Below, one piece after another: positions 31,831-42,692 of a DNA stretch of 64,000 nucleotides; the first letter of the stretch is position 1, and every line of letters begins with the position of its first letter. Position numbers and translations under genes: made by a program. Below the pieces are notes generated by a model, which saw only the letters and a program-made list of their open reading frames with translations, had not been told where the DNA came from and made no database searches. This DNA is from Lucinisca nassula (Eukaryota > Mollusca > Bivalvia > Lucinida > Lucinidae), in NCBI GenBank assembly GCA_963580285.1, contig OY757017.1, forward strand, positions 11,420,538 to 11,484,537, written 5' to 3'.

Positions 31831-32869
31831 TTCACCAAAAAGTAGCAATTTTGGAGTTGTAAATCATGGAATAAGTGGGGTTTATAAGGGTGTTCATTAC
31901 CTACACTTACGAAACTTGTAGGTAAAAGGGTAACAAACTGGACAGCTATTGTCTTCAATATATTCATGTTTTAATCCATTTTGAACTGAATGAAATCTTC
32001 CACTTTATATATAACAGGAGTCCATTTCAAAATTTAGGGGTTCTTCAAAATTTGTTTGGAAAACGGCTGAACTTTTTGCAAACAGTGTAGGCTCTCAGAC
32101 ACTGCAGAACGTGGTATCTGATCTGGGCCTGCACTGTTTGCTAATAACCAGTTTTGCTATTTCTGATACAAAAAATGTTTAATGTGCACAATCATTCCTC
32201 AACAATGTGTGGCAAGTCATTATAGTATGATAACTTTATAAAACTTAGCACTTGATAAAAAATCAGAATATAGAACTTAAAAATCAGTGTTGCTTAACAA
32301 CAATCATGATAATTAAATTAATTGATACAACCATATTTTTGCAACAAAACTTCTCTAAAGACTTTAGTACACCTCTGTACACCTGATTAACAGTCAGCTC
32401 CATATGAGTGAAATAATATTGAAAGGGCCATAACCCCCCCCCCCACCACCAACCAAACCTTTTAGTTTTGTTGAATTTTGTGTAAGATAATCAGCATCAA
32501 TGTAATACCATGTCCATGCAATTGAAAGTTTTATTATTTAAACTCACTTCAGTGAAGTACCAGCGGGTTTTTATCAAAAATAAGCCATATTATGACAGTT
32601 TGCAAGTTTAAGGAAATGCCTCAGTGAAGTGGTCCTAACGATAATACACAATTTATGTAGCAGAAAGTTCATCTTGCAGTGTGTGAATTTAACAGATAGA
32701 TTATATCATTAAGTATGTAGAAAATAGAGAAATTCTAATTTCAGCTAAACATTTTTAAGAAGAGAAACAAGATGCCAAAAATTTATTTTCATTACAATAA
32801 CACACCTGTGCGTCATAATGCATTTTTTACATCTCCGAAACGGTTAATTTTCTTTTAAAAAAATTGTGA

Positions 32870-33050
32870 TATTATTCTTATTTATACTCATCACATAGAT
32901 TGTGGGTGCTCGTTAGAACCGCCTCATTGTTGTGGTTCTAACGAGTACCTACAACCTATGTCTATGAGCAGAAATAAGGAAAATAATGTATACCCCCTAA
33001 ACCCCAGTTTTCTCTATATAACGTGGGGTGTAAGGGGATGTTCACTTCTC
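32870..33050. repeat. R3 hairpin element, well paired
   Basis: ATAGATTGTGGGTGCTCGTT and AACGAGTACCTACAACCTAT pair around GAACCGCCTCATTG / TGTGGTTC. The outer right flank is AGCAGAAATAAGG, then ACCCCAGTTTTCTCTATAT. It is one of the best-preserved stems in the window. Confidence 0.7.
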
Positions 33051-33059
33051 GGACGTAAG

Positions 33060-34622
33060 CATGATAATATAATTCTATGCTGAAAAATTGCTGAGCATAA
33101 AACATTGTGGCTCCAGATAAGCCATCTGATTAGGATCTTCACTGTTCATCTTGCAGTTTGTGAATTTAACAGTAGATTATATCAAGCATATACATGTAGA
33201 AATTCTAATTTCAACTAAACATTTTAAATGAGTAGCAAGATGCCAAAAGTCATCATGTTTACAAGTCCGTGTAACGAACACCCCTCTTAACCCCACTTTA
33301 TATAGCGAAAATTGAGGTTTACAGGGGTATACATTATTTTTCTTATTTCTGCTCCAAAACATAGGTTGTGAGTATAGTCGTTTGAACCGCCTCATTTAGG
33401 TGGTTCTAACAAGCACAGGCCGCAACCTATATTTGGAGTATTAATAAGAAAAATATCACAAGTTTTCATCAGGGAAATATACCATTATGGCAACATGTAA
33501 GAATGCTCTATGTCATACGGAAATAATATCTTGTTGATATTTCGTATAATTCTGTGGTGAAAAATTTCTGAGCATAACAACAGTTTAGCTCCAGATAAGC
33601 CATCTGATCAGGATCTTCACTGTTCATCATGCGGTTCGTGAATTTAACAGATAATTTTTAAAAGAGTAACAAGATGCCATCTGATAAGGATCTTCACTGT
33701 TCATCATGCAGTTTGTGAATTAAATAGATAGCTTATATTAAGTACATGTATATTGAAAGTTGAGAAATTCTAACTTGAAGATGAACATTTTTAAAAGAGT
33801 AACAAGATGCCATCTGATCAGGATCTTCACTCCTCATCATGCAGTTTGTGAATTTAACAGATAGCTTATATTAAGTACATGTATATCGAAAGTAGAGAAA
33901 TTCTAACTTTAAGTGAACAGTTTTAAAAGAGGGCCATCTGATCAGGATCTTCGCTGTTCATCATGCAGTTTGTGAATTTAACAGATAGCTTATATTAAGT
34001 ACATGTATATCGAAAGTAGAGAAATTCTAACTTTAAGTGAACATTTTAAAAAGAGTAACAAGATGCCATCTGATCAGGATCTTCGCTGTTCAACATGTAG
34101 TTTGTGAATTTAACAGGCAGCTTATATTAAGTATATAGAAAGTACTTACTGTAGAGAAATTCTAATTCCAAGTAAACATTTTTAAAAGAGTAGCAAGGTG
34201 CCATGTGATCAGGATCTCCACTGTTCATCATGCAGTTTGTGAATTAAAAAATATTAACAGATTGATTACATCAATTATAATTCTAAGTTCAACTAAACAT
34301 TTTTTATCAGAGTAACAAGATGCCAAAAAATATTTCAAAAAATGCTATGGTGAAAAATTTCCTGAGCATAATAACATGTTTTTCCTTTTATTTATTTTAT
34401 TTTTTTCCTTTTTTCTGTATATATGCCAATGGGGTGATATACCATACCAGCAGGTGTCATTTTCAATAAACAGTAATTATCTTCAATTATCATAGCCAAT
34501 ATATGGCTTATTAAAGCACTGGTCCTCCTGTATTTGGTCCTCAAATTATACCCCTGGTCCTCTAGAGGACTTGGTCCTCAGTCCTCTGGTCCTCCAGTAA
34601 AAGTCCTCAAATTATACCTTCC
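33060..34622 (-). repeat. Right arm of the Foldback-like element
   Basis: Inverted partner of the left arm. ~90-130-bp units carry GATCAGGATCTTCACTGTTC and CATGCAGTTTGTGAATT, with starts near 33125, 33600, 33688, 33815, 33938, 34072 and 34205. An R3 hairpin (33285-33470) again interrupts it. The outermost 240 bp mirror 29104-29390. Confidence 0.75.
33285..33470. repeat. R3 hairpin element in the right arm
   Basis: ACCCCACTTTATATAGCGAA flank, TTTCTTATTTCTGCTCCAAA, ATAGGTTGTGAGTATAGTCG arm, turn at CGCCTCATTTAGGTGG, then TTCTAACAAGCAC and CGCAACCTATATTTGGAG. The arms pair imperfectly. Confidence 0.65.
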
Positions 34623-34679
34623 CAATTAAAATGTGTATTTTCCTTCGGTCAACAGGTTTTTTTCATTTTCGCCGCCATC

Positions 34680-34885
34680 TTGTACACTGTTTACCAGAGT
34701 AACCGACGCTTTAGGCCACAGGAGCTTGACATACATTATAATTAAAGGGTTCGTCTCTACGTTTCTAGGTAATTATATAGAAATGTAGGGACAACCATTT
34801 TAAATTTCATTACGTCAAGCTCCTGTGCTTTAGTCTGGTTGGAAAAGAGTGACGTCACGACTTTCCCGCCATGCTTTCTTTCTTT
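34680..34885 (-). mobile_element. MITE (25087 family), reverse partial copy, split
   Basis: TTACCAGAGTAACCGACGCTTTAG in part and CTTTAGTCTGGTTGGAAAAG, AGTGACGTCACGAC match the reverse complement of 25150-25235. The two halves are separated by a 112-bp insertion at 34715-34826. The remainder of the element is missing. Confidence 0.65.
34715..34826. mobile_element. 112-bp MITE with 7-bp target duplication
   Basis: It starts GCCACAGGAGCTTGAC and ends GTCAAGCTCCTGT. Further in, TCTCTACGTTTCT pairs with AGAAATGTAGGGA. It is flanked by GCTTTAG at 34708-34714 and 34827-34833. The homologous sequence near 25210 (ACGCTTTAGTCTGG) carries GCTTTAG once and serves as an empty site. Confidence 0.8.
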
Positions 34886-35640
34886 TTTCTCTGTATTATC
34901 CCTCTTTCTGTCAGAGGCACCGCAGGATTGCGTTAAAATTTAAAATACATAGATTAGTGGGTCCTAAATGCGATTTATTCCGTATTCGGGTCCTCCATCA
35001 ATTATCGGGTCCTCTTATATCGATTGTTACTACGGGAGTTTTACATTGAGGACCCAATATTTATGTATGTTAATTATGTCTGAGTTCCAGTGGTATCAAC
35101 AAAGGAGATTAATCCATGACCTCAGTTCAGCTTGCTAGTTGACGGCCCTGAAGGCTCATTATGCCTTCCCGATATACAGACATTTTCCGCACGATACGCA
35201 ATCCTCACCTACCCTAGTTTTGTAGCGATGCGTTTACAGATATTCCAGATATTTTCCAGCTCATTTGGGAGCCTTTGTTTGAGTTCGATTTTGTAGCGGT
35301 GTGCTTATGAATCCCATTCACACAAAGGCAATACACAGCGACGCCATCTTGTCGTTCGCAAAAATTGAAGTTTATGCGCCCGATAAGGGCTTTTCGTACC
35401 ACTTTTAATGTAAATTTGTAAAATTTTCACCTTTAAAACTATTTTGTTTATCTATGTGTGTGTGAATGTGAAAACTCTGATGAAGGCGTAAAGCTGAAAG
35501 CGCTTAGTTGAAAAAAAACAAATTTGCATCGATAAATGATTAAATCCCCGTTTATAATTCCATCAAATCATTTTTGCATCCATTTAGGATCCGGTGCTAC
35601 GATAGAGAATTTTGTTTGGTGTTTTGCCACATATCTCCTC
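34886..35640. other. No gene seen
   Basis: Unassigned. Positions 34940-35050 contain GGGTCCT-rich sequence loosely like the termini of the neighbouring Foldback-like element. The reverse frame 35214-35402 has no known motif. Confidence 0.35.
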
Positions 35641-35876
35641 GATCACACTTTGGTTGACCACGGTTCTTGATCGAACTACTCAAGAGGAACGGGTTCCCCT
35701 TAATAGCGAAAAGGACTCCTTTGTTTGGGTTTCCATTATGGTCTGGTCGCTTAATGTTTGTATTTCTTTCCCTTTGGTGTCTTTTATGGATGGAGTAAGT
35801 TAATTGTATCAATTCCTGATCTTTGTTTTACTTCTACTTTACCCTAAATAGCGGAAAGGACTTTTTTTTCTAAAAG
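35641..35876 (+). repeat. R6 repeat interrupted by a PLE 3' end
   Basis: GTTCCCCTTAATAGCGAAAAGGACTCC (35690-35717, in part) and CCCTAAATAGCGGAAAGGAC (35842-35862) are the two halves of a repeat whose reverse copy lies at 40425-40560. Between them, 35719-35841 is a 123-bp PLE 3' end. In the other copy that place holds TTCGCGAAAAGG repeats. Confidence 0.6.
35719..35841 (+). mobile_element. PLE 3' end, 123-bp truncated copy
   Basis: From TTTGTTTGGGTTTCCATTAT to TTTACTTCTACTTTA, the same terminus as 18341 (reverse) and 39706. It is the shortest copy of the series. Confidence 0.75.
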
Positions 35877-36107
35877 GATCCATATATATTGATATAAATT
35901 AATTATTCAATATTTTGTTTAAGTATTTCGGCTTCAGTCTTGCACAAACAATATATTTTTAGGCTTTTGTACTAGAAAATTTTATTTTTGTGGATTATTT
36001 TGCAAGTTTTGCCGGTGTGTTTTCTTTTGCTTTATCTATCCCCGATCGCCGATGCACTACAAGAAATGAATATATTTTGTAGAACAGATTCCACCAGTCA
36101 AGACCCA

Positions 36108-36396
36108 GCCCCGCCCATCGGGACTTGAAGAAATAGATGGCTGCATGATGCTTCCACGCAGAGCTGAAACCGACCACACACGAGTACTGGTAAACCGCTC
36201 AGGGGATCTAAGGCAAACCGGTGCGAGTCGGATCGTCAATGCTTATAAACCCTGTTGGTTTCATTTGGCGACAGGGATGGGATGTCATTTCATCTCAATG
36301 TCGGGTAAAAGTCCCACACAATTGGAAGTAACGTCTCCAAAATGACATATACAGTGTTGACGGGGACGTTAGGCCTCAAATCAAATAAACAAAACC
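36108..36396 (+). repeat. R2 SINE-like repeat
   Basis: A nearly complete forward copy, from CCCCGCCCATCGGGACTTG to GGGGACGTTAGGCCTCAAATC and AAATAAACAAAACC. The preceding 35877-36107 holds nothing recognisable. Confidence 0.7.
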
Positions 36397-36935
36397 AGTC
36401 AAGACAGCCTAATTTTTGCAGTATAACAATCTAATTTTTCTGAAACTAAGACTGACTTGTCAGGTGAGACATGTATCTTAGCGGTTTTGGTTGCCACTTT
36501 TTATTATATTTTAAATTTTGCAAGGCTCGCTATCTTGGACATCTCCTTCCTGATGCCCGGGACTTCCGTGGAGTGTGGGCCATGTTTGCTGATGTTTGCC
36601 CGGTGGAAGACGCCTTTAAGTCCTAGGGCAGGCGTCTCTTGCCTGATGCCTCCAGTTGACCTGTGTCTTGAGCTACGTCGGTCGGTGTGTGTTCGGAGGG
36701 GGATGTGCTGTGTTTGCCGGTTCTTGTCCATCATCCGTTCGGTTTCAGAACTTTGGGGTTGAGAGACACACTGATGAAGATTAAATATCAGAAAGGCCTC
36801 TGTGTAACTTAATTTGGTATAGTTACGCCTTAATTCAAACTGCATGGATTTTGGATGCTAGTTTAAACCGAAAGAAAGTACAAGGTTACAAAGCACTCAT
36901 ATCTAATCAAAGACTGCATGTATTGTTTTTTTTCT
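36397..36935. other. No gene seen
   Basis: Overlapping open frames of 101 (+) and 113 (-) codons occupy 36457-36845. The + frame translation is cysteine- and arginine-rich with no recognisable domain. GC content is higher than in the neighbours. I cannot support a gene. Confidence 0.35.
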
Positions 36936-37237
36936 TGTTTGTTTGTTTGTTTGATTTGAGGTCTAACGTCCCTGTCAACGCGGTATAGGTCATTTTGGAG
37001 ACGTTGCTTCCAATTTTGGGACTTTTACCCGACATTGATATGAGATGACATCTCAAGCCCTGTCGGCTAATGAAATCAATAGGGTTCATTCAAATGGACG
37101 GGCCGACCCGCACGACTTTGCCTGGGTAGGCTTAGATCCTCTTAGCAGTTTCCCAATACTTGTGTGCGGTCGGTTTCAGCTCCACGTGGTAACATCATGC
37201 AGTGCATCTATTTCTTCAAGCCCCGAAGGGCGGGGCC
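36936..37237 (-). repeat. R2 SINE-like repeat
   Basis: Full reverse copy with a (TTTG)n leader, GAGGTCTAACGTCCCTGTCA in the tail and TTCAAGCCCCGAAGGGCGGG at the head end. Confidence 0.7.
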
Positions 37238-37371
37238 GTGTTTTTCTTGTTTAGATATAAAAACTATATTGTGTATGTCTAATGAGACGATTCTAATGAC
37301 CACCCTCAATATGCAGTGTTACAAACAATACTTTTCCCCAGCAAAGTAAATTTCTCAAAATTTGTGATTCA

Positions 37372-37430
37372 AACATAGATTGTGGATGCTAGTTAGAACA
37401 ACGTGGGTGCTAGTTAGAACCACCTTTTTG
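37372..37430. repeat. R3 hairpin fragment
   Basis: CATAGATTGTGGATGCTAGT and TAGAACAACG, followed by a repeat of the same arm (GTGGGTGCTAGTTAGAACCACC) in the same orientation. Only one side of the palindrome is present, twice. Confidence 0.5.
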
Positions 37431-37473
37431 CATGGACAATCTACCGCTTCGATGATAAATATGATGAGAATGG

Positions 37474-37759
37474 TTTGTTTGTTTGTTTGTTTGTTAGAAT
37501 TGAGGTTTTACTTCCCCGTCAGTACTATTTAGGCAATTTTGGAGACATTGCTGCCAATTTTGTGGGACTCTTACCTGACATGGACATGAAATGACATCTC
37601 AATCCCTGTCGCTTCCAAAAACCAAAATGGTTTATATACAGGGACGGTCTGACTCGCACCACTTTGCCTGGGCAGGACTAGACCCTCTCAACGTTTTAGC
37701 TCTGCGTAGAGGCATCATGCAGCCCAATCAATTTCTCCAAGCCCCGATGGGCGGGGGTC
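37474..37759 (-). repeat. R2 SINE-like repeat
   Basis: Reverse copy with leader TTTGTTTGTTTGTTTGTTAG and head end AAGCCCCGATGGGCGGGGG. It has a short deletion near the ACGTTTTAGCTCTGCG region. Confidence 0.65.
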
Positions 37760-38258
37760 GGATGAGTAGTGTACACTGTTACAAACCCGACTTTTCCCCG
37801 TCAAAGTATCTTACTTGTATAGCTGTCTCATAGAGCATTGGGTTCTTATATAGCTTATATAGCTGTCATATAGAACGAACAGTCAAGACTAATCAGATTG
37901 CGCAGATGTGCAGGCTGATCTGAGTCTTTGCTGCATGCACATGTGAATTGTTGGAATTACTTTGCCCGTGAACCGTGAATGATTAATTTTTCAACACTGT
38001 GATAATTGCCATTTATAGTTGGTTTGTATAGTTTTTAAAATATATTAATTAATTTAAGTATGGCATTTGGCGCGTGTCGATGATAAAGGAATTAAAGAGT
38101 TAAGATATTACCCAAGTGATAGTTATCGTCCTGTCAAAACAAAATCCGGTACAAGATAAAATCTTTCAGCGGCCAGTTCTTTTATGAATAATTTTGTTTA
38201 GCATTTCAAGTGAAGCTCTTGAGTAGCATTTTTAAACTTCTTTAATAAATAAATATGT
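37760..38258. other. No gene seen
   Basis: Unassigned. It has short near-repeats (TATAGCTTATATAGCTGTC) and a GCTGATCTGAGTCTTTGC motif related to the 15188/31995 repeat. Confidence 0.35.
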
Positions 38259-38895
38259 TTTTGTTTGTTTGATTTAAGGTTTAACGTCCCCTTCAAGACT
38301 GTATAAATCATTTTGGAGGCGTTGCTTTCCAGTTTTGTGGGACTTTTACCCGACACTGAGATGAAATGACATCTCAAGCCCTGTTGCCCAATGAAACAAA
38401 TAGTGTTTATAAGCGTGGGCTGTAACTCGCGGCCCCCATCCATAGGGGTTTGAAGAACTATATGGGCTGCATAATGCTTCCACGCAGAGCTGAATCCGGC
38501 TCGCACACTAGTACTGGTAAACCGCTTAGAGGATCTAAGCCTGTCCAGGAACCGCGGTGCGAGGCGGACCGTCCATGCTAATAAACCCTATTGGTCTCAT
38601 TGGGCGACAAGGCTTGAGATGTTATTTCATCTCAACGTCGGGTAAAAGTCCCACAAAATTGGAAGCAACGTCTCCAAAATGACCTTTACAGTGTTGACGG
38701 AGGCGTTAAACCTCAAATCAAACAAAAACAAACTGTCCGACTCGCACCGCTTTGCCTGGGCAGGCTGAGCATTGCATCCACTTCTAGTTAGATCCTCTTA
38801 GCGGTTTAACAGTACTCGTGTTCGGTCAAATTCAGCTTTGTGTGGAAGCATCATGCAGCCCATCTATTTCTTCAAGCCCCGATGGGCGGGGCCGA
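38259..38895 (-). repeat. R2 copy split by a second R2 copy
   Basis: The outer reverse copy occupies 38259-38430 and 38733-38895. The inner forward copy occupies 38431-38732 (GGCCCCCATCCATAGGGG to CCTCAAATCAAACAAAAACA). The outer copy reads ...CTGTAACTCGC before and CTGTCCGACTCGC after the inner one, which looks like an imperfect target duplication. Confidence 0.7.
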
Positions 38896-39183
38896 ATAAA
38901 TAAATAAATAAATATTCTTTTACATTGGATAACACAACCGCGTGATCAAAAAGTGTTTTGTGTTTTTTTAAGATGGTATTTTTTCTAGGTTTCTTTTCAG
39001 CTGTTTTTATTTGTGTAGAAGAGGAGAGAACATAACAAAACTTTATTTGATAAACTCTGGCAACATATACATGACATAGTATAGTTGGTTCTTCATGAAA
39101 GTTGTTCTACAAAGTACCAATAAAGAAGAGAATGGATATAAGATGGTGTTTACCTTTATAAACAAGAAATTCCATACAAAGTC

Positions 39184-39706
39184 AGGTTTCTCTGGTCGGG
39201 CTCATCGGAGTCTAACTGTTGGTTTTCTTTTGCTCCAGCATTTCAGTGGTTTCTTGCTGTCGAGTCCTCACCGTTGTCTCACTCTGTGGTTCTTTGTTTT
39301 TTGTGTTCACGGAGATGTTGCATTGATGAGTTAGGAGGCCTTCATGCGGACTGAACAAATTATTTGTCTAAATCGCGACGGAAGTAAGGGCGAGGATTGT
39401 GGCCACGTAAAATCGGTTTAAACCCCACAGTGGAAATCTTCCAATGACCGTTCCAAGGCGGCTCTTCTGTGGCGATTTATTTATGTTGTTGTTTGTTACT
39501 TACTGTGTGTATCACTTGTGTCTTTTAATTTTGGATGGCCATATGGCCATTTTGTGGGAAAGTAACTGTCCTTATGGCCTTCCTTTGTTTAGGTTTCCAT
39601 TATGGTCTGGTCGCTTAATGTTTGTATTTCTTTCCCTTTGGTGTCTTTTATGGGTGGAGTAAGTTAATTGTATCAATTCCCGATCTTTGTTTTACTTCTA
39701 CTTTAC
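39184..39706 (+). mobile_element. PLE 3' end, 523-bp copy
   Basis: Matches the full 3' untranslated region of 18341-18880 in opposite orientation. It runs from TCTCTGGTCGGGCTCATCGG to the TTTACTTCTACTTT terminus and contains no RT codons. Open frames here are non-coding. The preceding 38896-39183 is unassigned. Confidence 0.78.
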
Positions 39707-40424
39707 AAGGATATTCATTGTGCGTGTGATGAAAAACATAAAGCTTAAAGAAATAATTAAAATAAATAAATAAATAAAATGGGAGCGAAAACTGTGATCT
39801 GCGATCGAAAACTGCTGATTTTGAAACAAGTTTAGAATTTCATCGACCTGTTCCAATCTTGTTAAAGGACATTAGCGCAGGTCCACGCGTCCGCGCACGC
39901 GCGCATGCGTGTGCCTGTTTGTGTGTTGATGTATTCACTCAAGTGTATAATAAGACAAATCGGAAATTATTAATCTCCTTTCAGATCAGCTGCAGGAATG
40001 CCATGTAAACTCTCATTGTCTATTTCCCTGTTGGCATGTATTAACAGAGATATACTTCCCGCGGTCGTATAAAATAGAAGCTTTCTCAGATTCAGAAGCC
40101 ATCTAATCTGGATCTATACTGTTTGCAAAACAAGTGGTGGATCAAGGTTAAATATCTAAATAACAAAATGAATTCAATTTTTCCTCTCTTTTTTAATCTT
40201 TTCGGCTGTTTCTAGCGCGAGCTCAACGAAAACACGACAAACCTGGTTTAATTTTAATTACATTTTGCGAGAAAATGACTTCTGTGGTGTATTCCTTGCT
40301 TCCAAAGGATAACCCTTTTACAGAACATATTCATCAAATTCAAAATTAAGCTGTTTGATAAGAAAGAAAACAAATAAGTGATTGTTTCTTTTTTTACCCC
40401 TAATAAGTGCTTTTTTTTTAGAAA
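39707..40424. other. No gene seen
   Basis: Unassigned. 39885-39910 is an alternating CG/purine-pyrimidine run (CGCGCACGCGCGCATGCGTG). A CATCTAATCTGGATCTATACTG motif near 40100 resembles the 15188/31995 repeat. Confidence 0.35.
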
Positions 40425-40560
40425 AAGTCCTTTCCGCTATTTAGGGTAAAGTCCTTTTCGCGAAAAGGACCCCTTTTCGCGAAAAGGACTCCTTTTCGCT
40501 ATTAAGAGGAACCGCCCTGTCGCTATTTGGACCAACCGCTTACTGTTTTTAGTATTGACG
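40425..40560 (-). repeat. R6 repeat with TTCGCGAAAAGG units
   Basis: Reverse copy of the repeat at 35641-35876. The palindromic TTTTCGCGAAAAGGA unit occurs twice in tandem (40457-40495), flanked by TTCCGCTATTTAGGG and TTTTCGCTATTAAGAGG. A related array with TTCGCGAAAGGA lies at 46090-46170. Confidence 0.65.
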
Positions 40561-41109
40561 TATGAAATTTCGGTGTGTTGTAGAACCTTATATCCGGGCA
40601 TTACAAACATGGCGCAGCACACAGAAGGTTGTGAAAGTTGATTTCCTTGCGTTTTATTGTATTTCTATGCAAACGTATAAGAAGCATATGCTAATGGCAT
40701 AGATTGATACTCATTTATACAAACAAATACCATGTAATTAGGGAGAAAAGCTATCAGACTGTTGAGTGGCCTGACTTTCAGCTTTATTTATAATAACCAC
40801 AGGAGCTCGGTTGTAATTGTATGAGCTACATAAACTTTAGATTTCCCCACCCAAATATCTCCTGACCTATGAACAAAGATAAAATCTGTTACACAATCAC
40901 TACAGCTGAAGTCTAACTCAATGTTTAACATTTATCAACAATGCGCAATATAGTAGAAAAAACACAAGGAATGACAGTCGCCATCTTTTCAGCAACTTTT
41001 GTCTTTTTTGTCTATCTATACTGAGTCGGTCATATCTGGCCATTACCTCAGTTGATTGGGTGGCTAAATTTAGAATTTAGCTGAAAAAAAAAAAAAAAAA
41101 AAGAGAGGC
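40561..41109. other. No gene seen; A-run at end
   Basis: Unassigned apart from a run of about 20 A at 41083-41102 next to the LINE A 3' end. Near 40973, GACAGTCGCCATCTTTT matches the reverse complement of 47845-47862; too short to interpret. Confidence 0.35.
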
Positions 41110-42207
41110 ACTGGATGCGTCCTTAAAACTATTTACAATCTGCATAACAGAGGTATCCTAAAACGCATACCTCTGAGACCCAATCTTACACTGTGCGGGC
41201 TTTGAACTCTTCTGCGGACTTGGCATTCACCGCAGAGGAGGGAAGACTATTCCATTGGGGAATAGTTCTAGGAAAAAACGAGTTCTTCAGGGCATCACTA
41301 TAGGACTGGTATCTACGATATTGTGAGTCGTTTAATTTTGATGCCCTTGTTTGGGTCGACAGTGTTACAGGGGTCAAGTACCTATCTTTATCAATAGACA
41401 CTGAATCAGAGTGTATCTTGTAGAAGAAGGTTAAAGAGGACTGCTCACGACGGGCCTCCAGGGACGGCCACTCTAGCTCATTAAGCATGTCACCGACGCT
41501 ACTTCTATTTCGCCATCGCCTACAGGTCCATCGAGCAGCTGTCCTCTGCACCTTCTCCACCTGCTGAGTCTGAGTTTTAACATAGGGGTGCCAAATGGGT
41601 GATGCATATTCGAGTTGAGGGCGAACCAATGTTTTATATGCAACATCCTTTGTCTGCCTAGGTGCAAAAGCCAAGTTCCGTCTAAGGAATCCCAAAGTCC
41701 TAGTTGCTTTAGATGTAATCTCTGAGATATGTTGACCCCAATCAAGATCGTCAGTGATGGTGATACCAAGATATTTGGTGGATTGAACATGCTCCAAAAC
41801 TTGCTGGTGAAGAGTATAGTCAAACTTAATTTGCTTGTCCGGAGGGTGTCGTGACACTCTCATTGAGTGACATTTGGCCACATTGAACTTCATTTGCCAA
41901 TCGGCCTCCCACTGTGCAAGTTGATCCAGGTCATCTTGTAAAATAAGACAGTCAGAAGGAGAATATATGTTCCTATACAGGACACAATCATCAGCAAACA
42001 AACGGACCGATGACCTGATATTGTCGGGGAGATCATTAATGAAAACCAAGAAAAGGACCGGTCCAAGGACCGAACCTTGGGGGACTCCAGATAAAACAGG
42101 GACTGGATCAGACGCTTGGCCATCAAGTACAACTTGTTGTGAGCGCCCAGAGAGCCATGAGCTAATCCACCTATGCGTGGATCCTCTTATCCCATAGTAC
42201 TCCAGCA
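41110..42207 (-). pseudogene. LINE A: 5'-truncated CR1/Jockey-type RT
   Basis: A 340-codon reverse frame, uninterrupted, starts just before RT motif B (GVPQGSVLGPVLFLVFINDL) and includes motif C LFADDCVLY. The C-terminal series follows (YLGITITDDL, LGFLRRNLAF, RPQLEYASPIWHPY, ending near AEEFKARTV at 41186). Motif A and everything upstream are missing because the copy ends at about 42207 against an inverted repeat. It is the same family as LINE B (47856-63655) and serves as the reference for reading the insertions there. The 3' end is near 41105. Confidence 0.82.
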
Positions 42208-42585
42208 ACGTTTCCAGCCGCTCAAGTGCGTCACAAATTTATTGGTACCCGGTCAACCTTACACCGCTTATGACTTCGGGTACCAGCAGGTAGTACGCAT
42301 AACGTTAAAAATTCAAATTCAAAAGTCGCCATGACCAATAGATAATTGATTTCAATTGATTTGACAAGATGTAGGCTTTCATCCTGCAAACCTGGTGTGT
42401 ATGTAATGTACACCTGCGAGTAATGGTCAAATGTGACCGATCGCAGTATAAGTAGAATGAAAGAAAGAAAGGTATCAAGGCTGTAACGGTAACACTTACT
42501 ACCTGCTGGTACCCGAAGTCATAAGCGGTGTAAGGTTGACCGGGTATCAAGAAATTTGTGACGCACTTGAGCGGCTGGAAACGTT
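42208..42585. repeat. 378-bp inverted repeat with ~92-bp arms
   Basis: Left arm 42208-42300 (AACGTTTCCAGCCGCTCAAG, then GGTACCCGGTCAACC and ACTTCGGGTACCAGCAGG) is the inverted match of 42490-42585 with about six changes. The loop carries the short repeat also found at 25868-25970. No coding capacity and no clear target duplication. It could be a foldback-type element or an inverted duplication. Confidence 0.65.
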
Positions 42586-42692
42586 GCGAAAAAGAGGGTA
42601 CGTTTACTAACCGGAATGGACCCAATAACCGGAACGGACCTGGAATAACCGGAACGGACCTTTATTTTAGTCATAAGTTAGAGAATTATATG

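Larger units (their letters stand above)
30721..33059. other. Centre of the Foldback-like element; no gene
   Basis: Contains T/A low-complexity runs (30785-30850, 30938-30962), a C run at 31645-31672, R3 hairpins at 31655-31830 and 32870-33050, and a repeat related to 15188-15370 at 31995-32160. The open frame 30931-31119 is a poly-T artefact. No DDE or other transposase motif was seen on either strand. Confidence 0.55.
29104..34622. mobile_element. Foldback-like element, 5.5 kb, with 11-bp target duplication
   Basis: The element starts GGAAGGTATAATTTGAGGAC and ends with the inverted match GTCCTCAAATTATACCTTCC. It is flanked by CAATTAAAATG at 29093-29103 and 34623-34633. Long inverted arms contain about eight copies each of a ~90-bp unit (consensus part: CACAAACTGCATGATG, AACAGTGAAGATCCTGATC, AGATGGCATCTTGTTACTC). 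The centre is AT-rich with poly-T and poly-C runs and no transposase, so it is non-autonomous. Arms of tandem repeats plus a 9-11 bp duplication recall Drosophila Foldback or Mutator-like elements. Confidence 0.8.

Noticed and set aside
36457..36845. Overlapping 101- and 113-codon frames on opposite strands
   Set aside because: No recognisable domain, no splice or promoter context, and the overlap suggests GC-biased chance openness.
40973..40990. Match of GACAGTCGCCATCTTTT to the reverse of 47845-47862
   Set aside because: Too short to separate from chance or from a common short motif; no supporting flank similarity beyond about 25 bp.
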